A DNA stretch of 64,000 nt from NCBI GenBank assembly GCA_963781665.1, contig CAWAGA010000002.1, forward strand, positions 4,340,001 through 4,404,000, written 5' to 3'. This DNA comes from JAJYIW01 sp963781665. Its GTDB lineage: Bacteria; Chloroflexota; Anaerolineae; Anaerolineales; Anaerolineaceae. The notes under the pieces are model-generated. The model was not told the origin of the DNA and made no database searches. It worked only from the letters and a program-made list of their open reading frames with translations. This document shows, piece by piece, positions 34,598 through 44,229 of this stretch (its first letter is position 1; every line of letters starts with the position of its first letter). Position numbers and translations under genes: made by a program.

Positions 34598-36156
34598 TTT
34601 AGTGTATCCACATCTCCGGAAAATATGAAATTCAATAACATATTATTGGTAACCCATTCGATCGGTGCTTTGTCATCTGTAAAAACGATGGTTTTAGGAG
34701 GGGTAGGTTGGAGATTAGCGATAGCAATCTGCATCAACTCGAGCAGTAATTTGGGAGTATTTTCTTGATTATTCAGAGCCACGTAGTTTTGGACCAAATT
34801 CTGAGCTATGGTAGGTCGTTTGGTAGCAAAAATAATCGAGTTGAATGAATCGGGTACGTCAACGACGTAAATCGACGGGAAAATAGCTGAAATCGTAGTG
34901 CCTAGATCATTGATTAAACGCCGGTCAGATGGACCTCGACCAACATTGATGACCATGACTCCATCGTCGCTAAGGTGCGAGCTGACCAATGAAAAGAATT
35001 CGACAGTTGTCATGTGCCAGGGGATGTAAGGCGGTCGATAGGCGTCTATGCTGATAACCTGGTATTTTTTCGAGCTATGCGCCAATCCCCAGCGTCCATC
35101 CTGGGCGATGGCATTCAAGTTTGGCTCGTTCATATCAAAGAATTCGCGACCGACCTGGATGATTTTAGGGTCGATTTCGAATCCGTCGATTGGAATAGGG
35201 CCGAATACTGCAGTAGCTTGCCTGGCAGTGGTGCCAGTAGCCAGGCCGATAATTGCCATGCTATTTACCTGAGATATGCCAAAGGGTGGTTTATTGAAGA
35301 AAGATCCTACCAGCACTTGTTCCCATGGCCCATAATAATTAAGCACGTTTGGGTTATAGACCGAATGAACGCCTTGCCCATCGTTCAGCCTGAGGAAACG
35401 ATAATCTCCCGACTGAAGCACCTGGATGTAGTTATAAGCGGATTCGGTTTCGTAAATCATCCCCGAAGTTAATTTTTCGGGTCCGCGCATACCAAATATC
35501 GACAAGAGGACCAGGATAACCGGCATCCAGGCATAATTAAGAACGCCTTTCAATCTGCCAGTCTGGAATAATCCGAATAAAGCCACCGCCATGAGAATTG
35601 CGCTGCTGACGATAAAGGTTTGGTACGTTCCAATTGTGGGGATCAAGACTAAAACAGGCAAGAAAGTCCCGACGAACGATCCCAGAGTAGAAACGGCGTA
35701 GATCCGGCCTGAAACAACACCGGCTTGGGCAGTATCGACAATTGCCAACCGGATGGCAAAAGGCGAAGCAGTACCCAGAAGTGTCACCGGTATGATGAAC
35801 AGCACCACTACGGTGACAAATGAACCGAACAACACAGCCAGTTGGAGTTGGTCGAATGCATTCGCCGAAATCTGCAACACCGGCCGCGAAAGCACCGGGA
35901 CCAATCCAACTGCCAATGATGCCCACGCCAGAATTGTGTAGAAAAACCGCGGAGAAGGATGTTTGTCGGCTAATCGTCCCCCAATAAAATACCCCAGGGT
36001 CAGGTAAATTAAAATTAAACCGATAATGCAAGCCCAAACCAGGTTGCTGGTTCCAAAGGTATTTCCTAACAAACGTGACGCCGATAACTCGACCATCAAC
36101 GACGTCATTCCTGCGATGAAGACCGTGAGATATAACAATCTTTTATTTACATTCAT
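34594..36156 (-). CDS. Fused MFS-like membrane / spermidine synthase-like protein
   Basis: 520 residues. The first about 205 residues hold six or seven transmembrane helices (SASRLLGNTFGTSNLVWACI, YFIGGRLADKHPSPRFFY) as in the membrane half of fused MFS/spermidine synthases. A soluble domain from about residue 235 resembles spermidine synthase (LRLNDGQGVHSVYNP, then AIIGLATGTTARQA, FEIDPKII, VISIDAYRPPYIPWHMTT). The SAM-binding glycine loop is altered (GLATGTTA instead of GGGdG), so aminopropyl transfer is doubtful. Co-transcribed with the DUF1461 gene. Confidence 0.82.
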   Translation of the reverse strand: MNVNKRLLYLTVFIAGMTSLMVELSASRLLGNTFGTSNLVWACIIGLILIYLTLGYFIGGRLADKHPSPRFFYTILAWASLAVGLVPVLSRPVLQISANAFDQLQLAVLFGSFVTVVVLFIIPVTLLGTASPFAIRLAIVDTAQAGVVSGRIYAVSTLGSFVGTFLPVLVLIPTIGTYQTFIVSSAILMAVALFGLFQTGRLKGVLNYAWMPVILVLLSIFGMRGPEKLTSGMIYETESAYNYIQVLQSGDYRFLRLNDGQGVHSVYNPNVLNYYGPWEQVLVGSFFNKPPFGISQVNSMAIIGLATGTTARQATAVFGPIPIDGFEIDPKIIQVGREFFDMNEPNLNAIAQDGRWGLAHSSKKYQVISIDAYRPPYIPWHMTTVEFFSLVSSHLSDDGVMVINVGRGPSDRRLINDLGTTISAIFPSIYVVDVPDSFNSIIFATKRPTIAQNLVQNYVALNNQENTPKLLLELMQIAIANLQPTPPKTIVFTDDKAPIEWVTNNMLLNFIFSGDVDTLK

Positions 36157-36252
36157 GATTTAATCCAGGACGGTATAGGCTACAATTCTAAAGCATTCCC
36201 TTGAAAATGCAAGAAGACCGAGACATTATGAGTAAGGTATAATTCAAACGCT

Positions 36253-36274
36253 TTTGCCAAAATACTTTGGCAAA
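36253..36274 (+). promoter_or_regulatory. Perfect palindrome in the alaS leader
   Basis: TTTGCCAAA (36253-36261) and TTTGGCAAA (36266-36274) separated by four bases. It lies between a TATAAT box (36237-36242) and the alaS ribosome site. It could be an operator or an mRNA hairpin near the ribosome site. Autoregulation by AlaRS through a palindrome at the start of transcription is known in E. coli; the analogy is inference. Confidence 0.4.
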
Positions 36275-36289
36275 TTATGAGGAGTTTAG

Positions 36290-39025
36290 ATGGGAAAATA
36301 TTTTTCCGGAGCCAGCATCCGTAAATCTTTTATCGATTTCTTCGTAAGCAAAGGTCATACGTTTGTGCCTTCATCTTCTTTGGTCCCAGGTGGAGATCAA
36401 ACACTTCTATTCACGAATGCCGGTATGGTTCAATTTAAAGACGTATTCCTGGGAACCGACCGCCGGCCTTATAGCCGGGCAGTGAATTCTCAAAAATGTA
36501 TGCGCGTTGCCGGCAAACATAATGACCTGGATGACGTTGGCCGGGATAATACTCACCATACTTTTTTCGAGATGCTTGGCAACTGGTCGTTCGGTGATTA
36601 TTATAAAAAAGAAGCCATTTCCTGGGCATGGGAGCTACTCACCCAGGTTTGGGGTTTACCAGGTGACCGGTTGTGGGCAACCTGTTTCAAGGATGACAAG
36701 GGAGATATCCCGTCAGATGAAGAAGCTGCTCAAAATTGGCGGATACAGCCGGGAATGCAACCGGACCATGTCCTTTTCTTCGGAAGGAAAGAAAATTTCT
36801 GGGAAATGGCAGAAATCGGTCCGTGTGGACCATGCAGTGAAATCCATCTCGATCGCGGCGAAGAATATTGCAACCGTAAAAACGAGCCAGGCCACACCTG
36901 TCGCGTGAATGGTGACTGTCCCCGCTTCTTAGAGCTGTGGAACCTGGTATTTATCCAATACAATCGCCTGGCGCCAACTCACCTTGAGCCTCTCCCAGCC
37001 AGGCACGTTGATACCGGCATGGGGCTCGAGCGGATCGTCTCGGTTATTCAAGGGGTAAATTCAAACTATGCGACCGATTTACTATCCCCCTTGATGGATA
37101 CCGTTCAACGGATTTCAGGACAAACTATTGAAGAACGCGAAGCGAACCTGACACCATATCGCGTGATTGCAGACCATACTCGTGCGGCGGCTTTTTTGAT
37201 TGCTGATGGGGTTGTTCCAGGAAACACCGGTCGGAATTACGTCTGCCGTATGATCATCCGTCGTGCGGCTCGCTTTGGAACCAAGATTGGATTGAACCAA
37301 CCTTTCCTGGCGCAGGTCGCTGAAACTGTTATTGCGAACTACGGAGATGCCTATCCAGAGCTGCAGCGCTATTCAGCTGTTATCGTAGACAATCTCAACC
37401 GTGAAGAAGTGCGCTTCAAACGGACGATCGAGAGCGGCCTGTCAAAATTACAGGAGTTGTTAACCGGATTGAAATTGACCGGAGAAAAAGTAGTATCAGG
37501 TCAGCAGACGTTCGACCTGTATGCAACCCTGGGCCTACCATTTGAAATTACGCGTGATATTGCCAGAGAGGAAGGCTTTGGGATTGACGAAAGTGGTTTC
37601 AGAGCTGCTATGGAAAGCCACAAAACGGCTTCTGGTGCCGGGAAAGCCTTCGGGATCATGGGGGGAGAAGATGTCGATATTTATCGGTCTATCTTCGCAA
37701 CCCTCGTCACCCAGGGAGATCTGGACACCAGTGGCGTGGAGTACGACCCTTATCAATCTTTTCAAATTGAAGGACCTATCCTGGCTATCGTCAAGGAAGG
37801 TATCCAGGTAGAAGCAGCTGCACCGGGAGATTTGGTCGAGGTCATCCTTCCGAGGACTTGTTTTTACGTCGAATTGGGCGGGCAGGTATCAGACACTGGC
37901 ACAATTCGATCGACCGGTGGGTCCGATTGGGAGATTAATGTGACCGATGTGCGAAAACCTGCTGCCGGGATCATCGTGCATGCCGGAAAGGTGGTCCGTG
38001 GAAAGCCTGAGACCGGACAAATAGCCTGCGCCAGCGTCGACGTCCGAAGGCGGCAGGATATTATGCGTAATCATACTGCAACCCATCTGCTCCATTCGGT
38101 TTTACACCAGGTTTTAGGCCCGCATGCGCTTCAAGCCGGGTCGCTGGTGGCGCCTGACCATTTGCGCTTCGATTTCAACCATCCCTCGTCGATCTCAGAT
38201 GCGGAGCTTGAACGAATTGAAAAGGGAGTAAATGAGGCAGTCCTGGCGAATTTTCCAGTAAAAAAGAAGGAAAAATTACTGCAAGAGGCGATCTCCGAAG
38301 GGGCAACCGCGTTGTTTGGCGAGAAATATGGGGAGAATGTTCGCACCATTACCATTGGAGACGGGTCGGTTTTTTCATATGAATTGTGTGGTGGAACACA
38401 CCTTGATGAGACTGGGAATATTGGTTTGTTTATCATCACAAGTGAAGGTAGCGCGGCCGCAGGTGTCCGGCGTATCGAAGCTGTAACTGGACGTGAAGCC
38501 TACACTCTGGTGCAACACCGGATGAGGAATTTCAAGAAAACTGCTTCGGTACTGGAGACATCCCTGGAAGAGGCTCCGATCAAAGCCGGCAATCTGGTTA
38601 GTGATCTTGAGGGCCTTCGCAAAGAATTAGTCCGAATGCGGCAGGAAATTGTTGCAGCTGAGTTTAAACAGAAATTGGCAAACGTATCGAAAATTTCCGA
38701 GGTCCCGGTGCTTACCACGACATTACCAGGAGCAGATGCCGACACGCTGCGCCAGATGGCTGACCGTTTCAGGCAAGCCTACCCAGAGGGTTGTGTTGTC
38801 CTATCCAGTATTGTTGATAGCCGCCCTTTGATTGTAGTGGCAATGTCCGACAGTCTTGTTAGGCGAGGATTAAATGCCGGAGAATTAGCCAGAATCATCG
38901 CCCAACCTCTTGGAGGGAGCGGCGGAGGTAAGCCTACCCTGGCCCAGGCTGGGGGGAAGGATCCATCTCGCCTGTCAGAAGCTCTTGACCAGGTGATCCC
39001 ATACGTCAAGAAAAAATTGGGCTAA
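36290..39025 (+). CDS. alaS: Alanyl-tRNA synthetase
   Basis: 911 residues, slightly longer than the common 870-880. The class II catalytic core (FTNAGMVQFKDVFLG, VAGKHNDLDDVGRDNTHHTFFEMLGNWSFGDYYKKEA in pieces, GMGLERI) is followed by the editing domain with zinc ligands HTATHLLH and CGGTHLDETG, and a C-terminal DHHA1 domain (LGGSGGGKPTLAQAGG). A cysteine-rich insertion with CNRKNEPGHTCRVNGDC lies near residue 195-215. GAGGAG precedes the ATG. Its stop overlaps the convergent yprB stop. Confidence 0.97.
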   Translation: MGKYFSGASIRKSFIDFFVSKGHTFVPSSSLVPGGDQTLLFTNAGMVQFKDVFLGTDRRPYSRAVNSQKCMRVAGKHNDLDDVGRDNTHHTFFEMLGNWSFGDYYKKEAISWAWELLTQVWGLPGDRLWATCFKDDKGDIPSDEEAAQNWRIQPGMQPDHVLFFGRKENFWEMAEIGPCGPCSEIHLDRGEEYCNRKNEPGHTCRVNGDCPRFLELWNLVFIQYNRLAPTHLEPLPARHVDTGMGLERIVSVIQGVNSNYATDLLSPLMDTVQRISGQTIEEREANLTPYRVIADHTRAAAFLIADGVVPGNTGRNYVCRMIIRRAARFGTKIGLNQPFLAQVAETVIANYGDAYPELQRYSAVIVDNLNREEVRFKRTIESGLSKLQELLTGLKLTGEKVVSGQQTFDLYATLGLPFEITRDIAREEGFGIDESGFRAAMESHKTASGAGKAFGIMGGEDVDIYRSIFATLVTQGDLDTSGVEYDPYQSFQIEGPILAIVKEGIQVEAAAPGDLVEVILPRTCFYVELGGQVSDTGTIRSTGGSDWEINVTDVRKPAAGIIVHAGKVVRGKPETGQIACASVDVRRRQDIMRNHTATHLLHSVLHQVLGPHALQAGSLVAPDHLRFDFNHPSSISDAELERIEKGVNEAVLANFPVKKKEKLLQEAISEGATALFGEKYGENVRTITIGDGSVFSYELCGGTHLDETGNIGLFIITSEGSAAAGVRRIEAVTGREAYTLVQHRMRNFKKTASVLETSLEEAPIKAGNLVSDLEGLRKELVRMRQEIVAAEFKQKLANVSKISEVPVLTTTLPGADADTLRQMADRFRQAYPEGCVVLSSIVDSRPLIVVAMSDSLVRRGLNAGELARIIAQPLGGSGGGKPTLAQAGGKDPSRLSEALDQVIPYVKKKLG

Positions 39026-40242
39026 CCGATTTTCGAATAAAGCCGGTTGAGCCGGTGTTCAAAATCGGTGAGTAATGATTTTCGCAGGTATGGTGGCAGG
39101 TGGCTCGAATCCAGAAAAGTGATGGCCGTCCGAGTCCATTCCAGGGCAGATTGTGCATCGCGTATTTGATGCTCATAATATTTGGCGAGTTCGATGCATG
39201 CGTACAATTCGCCGTGATTGGCAGCTTTTGTCCACAATGTCACAGCAGGTTCCCAGGTACGAGAGCGTTTATATAGAGCAGCAAAACGTTCGATTGTTTT
39301 CCAATAGAATTCTTCTGGAAGTCCCTGGTCCAACCCCTGTTCGTACAGGGTGATTGCATGATCGAGATACCCCAGGTCTTCGTAGAGTTTTCCCATGGCA
39401 ACCATATCCAGACTGGGGAGATCGGAAACAGCGAGCGGATTTGCCAGCAGGTTGCTGGTGTGGTTCAAAAGTGCGGCCAAAGAGAGGATATCCATGGCAT
39501 TGTGGTAGAAAACCCCTTGCAATGGACGGGCGTCTCCCGTCTTTAGGTAGTCAAAATAGTATTGTGGGATTAGCCACCCAGGGACTTCGTCCTGGGTGCG
39601 CATAGCCCCTAATATGTTTGCTTCAAGGTATCCGAGCGTCCGGCTTGGAAGGCGGTCACGCCACAAACGACGCGCCAGGTGCAGTAAATCGAGGTGGGGA
39701 ATCTCATGGAAAGGGGAAGTGATCGCTTGCAAGGTGTAACGGGTATTGAGTAAAGGGACGTCAAAAGACTTGCCATTATAAGTGACCAATGCCTGGCATG
39801 GTAAGACGAACTCAGCTATGGCTGCCAGCATCGCATTTTCTTCGGATGGATCTCGTAAGAAAAATTGGACGAGTTGGAATTCATCTCCCTGGAAACGGCC
39901 TACGCCGACCATGAAAGCATAGGTTCCAGTGCCACCAGATAGACCAGTCGTCTCGGTGTCCAGAAAAACAAAACCTTGCGGTTCTGAATGCGTCAAATTA
40001 ACGAGATGGCTCCATTCAGCCAGGATATCGAGAGGGTGATTGATCCTGATGGCCTGGTTACCCTGGATGTGGTCGCTGGGATATAACGCATCAGCGTAAA
40101 AGACATCCCCATAAATTGTCGACCAGAATTTTCCCGGCAATACCGAATCAATTGGGTAGTTGGCCTGTTGAGGCGGACTCGAAATTTCCTGAGCGCCTAA
40201 TTTAACTCCCAATGCCTTGAGCTTGTCAGATAACGAATCCAT
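39022..40242 (-). CDS. YprB/MrfB-like DnaQ-fold exonuclease
   Basis: 406 residues. The exonuclease signature FLDTETTGLSGGTGTYAFMV (DEDD motif I), then LVTYNGKSFDVPLL (motif II) and YHNAMDILSLAAL (motif III) mark the YprB-type ribonuclease H-like superfamily. The C-terminal about 110 residues look like helical TPR-type repeats (YEDLGYLDHAITLYEQGL). In Bacillus subtilis YprB is MrfB, the nuclease of a mitomycin C repair pathway that acts with the helicase MrfA (YprA). Its ATG overlaps the yprA stop by one base (TAATG), so the pair is coupled here too. Confidence 0.88.
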   Translation of the reverse strand: MDSLSDKLKALGVKLGAQEISSPPQQANYPIDSVLPGKFWSTIYGDVFYADALYPSDHIQGNQAIRINHPLDILAEWSHLVNLTHSEPQGFVFLDTETTGLSGGTGTYAFMVGVGRFQGDEFQLVQFFLRDPSEENAMLAAIAEFVLPCQALVTYNGKSFDVPLLNTRYTLQAITSPFHEIPHLDLLHLARRLWRDRLPSRTLGYLEANILGAMRTQDEVPGWLIPQYYFDYLKTGDARPLQGVFYHNAMDILSLAALLNHTSNLLANPLAVSDLPSLDMVAMGKLYEDLGYLDHAITLYEQGLDQGLPEEFYWKTIERFAALYKRSRTWEPAVTLWTKAANHGELYACIELAKYYEHQIRDAQSALEWTRTAITFLDSSHLPPYLRKSLLTDFEHRLNRLYSKIG

Positions 40243-40777
40243 TAGTTGACATTATACTCAAGGGGGCGATCCCATTCAATATTGAAAAAATTGCCAGAGT
40301 TCTCGCGTTTTCCCCCCATGCCATTTTCACCTGCCGGTCCAACACAGGATGGACAACCATCCGAGCAATCACATTGGGTGACGGTTTCGATTGCCTGTGC
40401 AACCAGTCCTGCATGTAAATCATATAAATGCTCACTCAACCCGATTCCACCGGGGATATTGTCATAAATTACAATCGCAGGTTGGCCCTCTGCCAGTGAC
40501 GATTGTGGATCAGATGAGATGCCTAAATCGTGTTCGTCACACATCAAGAAAAGCGGCGCCAGTTTACCCAGAAGGAATGCGGCTCCTGCCAACCCACTGC
40601 GGATCCTGACAACTTGTTCGACCTTGCGATGGCAAGTTGGGCACAGCGTAATCAAGTTTTCAAGTTGGTTAGCCGCTTCAGGCGAGGAGAATGTTCGGAA
40701 GGGTCGCTTGTGATGGATTTGCAAGCTATTTTCAAGCCCCAGCGATCCGCATATCTGGCAACGATTATGATCGTCGT
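40242..40777 (-). CDS. YprA/MrfA-like helicase, C-terminal piece with HNH motif and DUF1998/MZB tail
   Basis: Third frame of the broken helicase gene. It starts in the HNH-like segment: C-x2-C in RCQICG, paired His in QIHHKRPF, Asn in ENLITL and C-x2-C-H in CPTCHRK. It continues with the conserved helicase tail: LAPLFLMCDEHDLG, IVIYDNIPGGIGLSEHLYDL and the zinc-binding CDCSDGCPSCVGP. Continuity with the previous frame needs removal of one base near the A4 run at 40778-40781 (giving VLYDDHNRC). The tail is required for MZB-type zinc binding in the family. The stop is coupled to yprB. Confidence 0.82.
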
Positions 40778-41019
40778 AAAAGCACGCGTTTCCTTAACTC
40801 CTGCCATCCTGGACCATAATCGTTGGGAGCGTTGGTCCATAATCCTTCTGATTGAAGCTTTTCGACCGCTTCCTCATCCAACCAGAGCCAATAGCCGCTG
40901 GTGTTAAGTTGGGAGGGCGGCAGATCCAGGCTGCCCGAATTGAGGATTTCGTGGGTGGCCCATTTGATCCTTCTAAAACCTGTTACCTGGCTCGTCACCA
41001 CCAATTCGCCAAATGCTTT
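40765..41019 (-). CDS. YprA/MrfA-like helicase, middle piece
   Basis: Second frame of the helicase. The first residues after the junction are GKAFGELVVTSQVTGFRRIKW, followed by THEILNSGSLDLPPSQLNTSGYWLWL, the standard DUF1998-region sequence of YprA. It ends with LRKRVLLRRS at a premature stop inside the HNH segment. The junction with the N-terminal piece is a run of eight G on the minus strand (41020-41027); nine would restore the frame. Confidence 0.78.
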   Translation of the reverse strand, partial: KAFGELVVTSQVTGFRRIKWATHEILNSGSLDLPPSQLNTSGYWLWLDEEAVEKLQSEGLWTNAPNDYGPGWQELRKRVLLRRS

Positions 41020-42776
41020 CCCCCCCCAAGCACTGGATCTTTCTTCAGGGTCGAATTCTGCTCAACCGTTGTTTCCTTTAGCGGTTCGGTGAAATAGTCG
41101 AGATGGAACTGCTCCAGGAGCGCGATTTTCTTGGGGATATCGAGCTCCTTGACCAGGTACTGCTGGCCCTCATGAAAATAAATCGCTTGAGGATGCACCA
41201 TCCAGTAAGCGCTGGGATCATCAACCTGGCCAATCGTTGTCCTCTGGTTTTCATTTTCCACTTGCAATAGAAATGTTCCCGGTGAACTGCTGCGCAAGGA
41301 GATCTCATTGGCAGGATACTGGTCAGCCATCCAATAAAACTGGCCGCGGCTTTGATGGAGCAGCCCCGAAGCTTCAAGGAACTGCAAAAACTCCGCAACA
41401 GTCTCTTTACGCATGGCGCCAAATGACTTACCGTTCTTAAACGGTAACTCGAAAGCAGCGCAGCGGATGTGGTTCAGCACGATGAGCAGGTGGTCAGGTT
41501 GGATCAAAGCCTGCTCGGGGGATTGTTCGAAAAGATATTCAGGGTGGTGAGCTAGAAATTGGTCGAGCGGATCGGCGGAAGCGACCAAAACCGCGAGCGA
41601 GTTGTCAGCCTTCCGCCCGGCCCGTCCGGCTTCCTGTCGGGTAGCTGCGATGGTTCCGGGATAACCGATCATCACCACCGCGTCCATGCCACCAATGTCG
41701 ATCCCTAATTCAAGGGCATTCGTTGCCACCACAGCACGGATGTCGCCATTTTTCAGCCCGCGTTCGATCGCGCGCCGTTCGGCCGGTAGATAGCCGCTTC
41801 GATATCCGTGAATATTATCCGGATCGCTGCTCTTGGATCGCAGATAGGTTAATGCCAGCTCGACCGACCGCCTTGTTCGAGAAAAAATAATGGATTGGAC
41901 GCCGTAATCGAGAAGGTCTGCCGCCAGTTGGACGCTTTCCAGGATTGAACTCCTGCGCAGGCCAGTGTTGCGATCCACTACAGGTGGATTGTAGATCAAG
42001 AAATGCCGTGCTCCGTGGTTAGCGCCATCTTTATCTATTAAGCTCACTGGTGCTTCGACCAGTCGTTCAGCCAATGCGGCCGGGTTTGCTATGGTAGCCG
42101 ATGTGAGAATGAATTGAGGGTCACTGCCGTAAAACCGGGCGACACGCCGAAGGCGCCGCAGCAGGTTGGCGACATGGGAGCCGAATACACCCCGGTAAGA
42201 GTGCATTTCATCGATGACGATGAACTTCAGGTTTCTGAAAAAATCCTGCCAGATGGTATGGTGTGGCAAGATGCCGATATGGATCATATCCGGGTTGGTT
42301 AAGATGATATTGGTGTTCTTACGGACGACCGGACGGACGTCTGAAGGTGTATCACCATCATAAACTTCAAAAGTGGGCTGTTTTAACTGCTGCACTCCAG
42401 GCGGCACCAATTTCCGTAACGATTGAACCTGGTCTTGCGCTAATGCTTTGGTCGGAAAGAAATACAATGCTCGCGCTTTGGGGTGGCTGAAAATATAGTC
42501 AAGGACTGGCAGATTATAGCAAAGTGTTTTTCCGCTCGAAGTACCGGTGACGACAACAATGTGGTGGCCTTTTTTTATTTCTTGCCAGGCTTCGTGTTGG
42601 TGGCTGTAAAGCTGGCGAATATTGTTATCGTTAAGCGAAGCGACGAGTGTAGGATCCAATTCGGAGGGAAAATCATTCCAGGTCGCTTGCTGGGCGGGTT
42701 GTGTTTGCCAGGCGATGATATTCGCGTCAATGGATGGATCAGATTGCCATGCGGTTAGCACCCGGTCGATTTTCAC
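40995..42776 (-). CDS. YprA/MrfA-like DEAD/DEAH-box helicase, N-terminal piece
   Basis: 593 residues of a superfamily 2 helicase. Motif I GTSSGKTLCYNLP (near residue 78), motif Ia, DEMH (motif II, near residue 190), motif III TSATIANP, and motif VI RQEAGRAGRKAD are intact. The family member MrfA from Bacillus subtilis unwinds DNA 3' to 5' and removes mitomycin C lesions with MrfB. The frame ends abnormally at GGGKHLANWW because of a frameshift in an eight-base G run. Together with two downstream pieces the repaired protein would be about 844 residues. Confidence 0.9.
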   Translation of the reverse strand: MKIDRVLTAWQSDPSIDANIIAWQTQPAQQATWNDFPSELDPTLVASLNDNNIRQLYSHQHEAWQEIKKGHHIVVVTGTSSGKTLCYNLPVLDYIFSHPKARALYFFPTKALAQDQVQSLRKLVPPGVQQLKQPTFEVYDGDTPSDVRPVVRKNTNIILTNPDMIHIGILPHHTIWQDFFRNLKFIVIDEMHSYRGVFGSHVANLLRRLRRVARFYGSDPQFILTSATIANPAALAERLVEAPVSLIDKDGANHGARHFLIYNPPVVDRNTGLRRSSILESVQLAADLLDYGVQSIIFSRTRRSVELALTYLRSKSSDPDNIHGYRSGYLPAERRAIERGLKNGDIRAVVATNALELGIDIGGMDAVVMIGYPGTIAATRQEAGRAGRKADNSLAVLVASADPLDQFLAHHPEYLFEQSPEQALIQPDHLLIVLNHIRCAAFELPFKNGKSFGAMRKETVAEFLQFLEASGLLHQSRGQFYWMADQYPANEISLRSSSPGTFLLQVENENQRTTIGQVDDPSAYWMVHPQAIYFHEGQQYLVKELDIPKKIALLEQFHLDYFTEPLKETTVEQNSTLKKDPVLGGGKHLANWW

Positions 42777-42841
42777 ATTCTTTTACTCATCCATCAAATT
42801 TTCTTAGCGGATATCAAGCCAGGTTGTAGGGATGAATCAAT

Positions 42842-44092
42842 TCACATTACCATCTGCCTGATCTTAGGCCTCAGTAGATGAATGGTCAAATATCCAGCCA
42901 GACACACAATTCCTCCAACTGCCACGGCAATTGGCGCTCCCCACGACTGAGCCATCCAACCGATAAACAGACTCCCAAAAGGAGCAAGCCCGCTTTGGGC
43001 CCAAAAATAGGTACTCATGACTCTACCACGGAAATCATCAGTGGTAATCATCTGGATCAAGGTGTTGGTCATGGCCAGATGGGTAACCGTTCCCCAGCCG
43101 ATGAGCAAGAGGCAGATTATGGAAAGGGTGATGGTGCGCGAGGCAGCAAACCCGATCAGCCCCCCGGCGAAGACAAACTGTCCAATGGTTAATGCCAGAC
43201 CTTTGTATCTAATATTGCTGAAAGCAGCCAGGGTGAGAGCTGCTACCAATGCACCGGCGCCTTGAGCCGCAACCATCAAGCTGTTGCGCGTAGCCACAGC
43301 CGCGCCGGTATCTCCGGCAGCTTTTAGCACGCTGCTTGCAAACACCGGCATTTGTTGTGAAAATGGAAAACCGAAGAAAGAGGGGATGGTAACCATGATG
43401 ATCAAAAGTGTCACTGTGGAGGTAGTACGAATAAAACGTTGACCTTCCATAAAATCCGAGATCAGGTTAGTTTTCGCTTTTAAATCGTCGATCCGCGACC
43501 TGGAATTGATCAAAAACAGTCCACCGATAACGAAGAGATACGTCAAGCCATTCGCAAAAAAAGCCCACCCTTCACCGCTTCCCTGAAAGATGATCAAAAA
43601 TGGCGCTGAAAATACCGGACCTACCACTCTTGCCAGGTTGAATATTGTGGAATTGAGGGCAATCGCATTTGGCATGCTTTGTTTATCTACCAACTCGACG
43701 ATCATTGATTGGCGTGCAGTAATCTCTATCGAATTAGCGATGCCCAGGACGAATGCCAGACCGATGATATGCCAAATGGTCACAACTCCGGTCAAAGTCA
43801 AGAATGCCAGAATGAAAGCCTGGACCATCATGATCGCTTGCATCAACATAACCACTTTGCGCTTGTCCAACCTTTCGATATAGACCCCACTCGGCAGCAT
43901 GAGGAAAAGCGCTGGAATAGACACGGCAAAACCAATCAGGCCCAAATAGATCGGCTCGCTGGTTAATTGATAAGCCAGGTACGGCTGGACGGTTGTTTGC
44001 ATCCAGGTACCGATTAACGAAATGAATTGCCCGATCCAGAACAAGCGGAAATTACGAAATCCCAGAGCAGGAAACCGTGAATGAATCACCAA
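42842..44092 (-). CDS. MFS transporter
   Basis: 416 residues with about 12 transmembrane helices. The A-loop equivalent GVYIERLDKRKVVMLMQ between helices 2 and 3 and the N-terminal FRNFRLFWIGQFISLIGTWMQTTVQPYLAYQLT pattern (in two stretches) place it in the MFS_3/enterobactin-exporter-like group (EntS-type). These export siderophores, drugs or other small molecules; the substrate is not known. It stands alone between a helicase gene and a divergent deacetylase gene. Confidence 0.88.
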   Translation of the reverse strand: MVIHSRFPALGFRNFRLFWIGQFISLIGTWMQTTVQPYLAYQLTSEPIYLGLIGFAVSIPALFLMLPSGVYIERLDKRKVVMLMQAIMMVQAFILAFLTLTGVVTIWHIIGLAFVLGIANSIEITARQSMIVELVDKQSMPNAIALNSTIFNLARVVGPVFSAPFLIIFQGSGEGWAFFANGLTYLFVIGGLFLINSRSRIDDLKAKTNLISDFMEGQRFIRTTSTVTLLIIMVTIPSFFGFPFSQQMPVFASSVLKAAGDTGAAVATRNSLMVAAQGAGALVAALTLAAFSNIRYKGLALTIGQFVFAGGLIGFAASRTITLSIICLLLIGWGTVTHLAMTNTLIQMITTDDFRGRVMSTYFWAQSGLAPFGSLFIGWMAQSWGAPIAVAVGGIVCLAGYLTIHLLRPKIRQMVM

Positions 44093-44229
44093 ACACCCTT
44101 GGAAGAAAAATCATTGTAATTTTTGTCGTGCATTTCACCTGTGTTCTGGATTATACTTTCAGAAGAGGGTTTTGATCATTAAAAATAGCCACTTGGTAGG
44201 ATCACAGATTAAAGGGAGACTAATAAATA

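Noticed and set aside
35537..36037. A 166-residue minus-strand frame inside the spermidine-synthase-like gene
   Set aside because: Same strand but a different frame from a clear membrane protein; Cys/Phe/Ser-rich composition typical of out-of-frame reading.
36157..36289. T-box leader for alaS
   Set aside because: Too short and no T-box core sequence; only a small palindrome is present.
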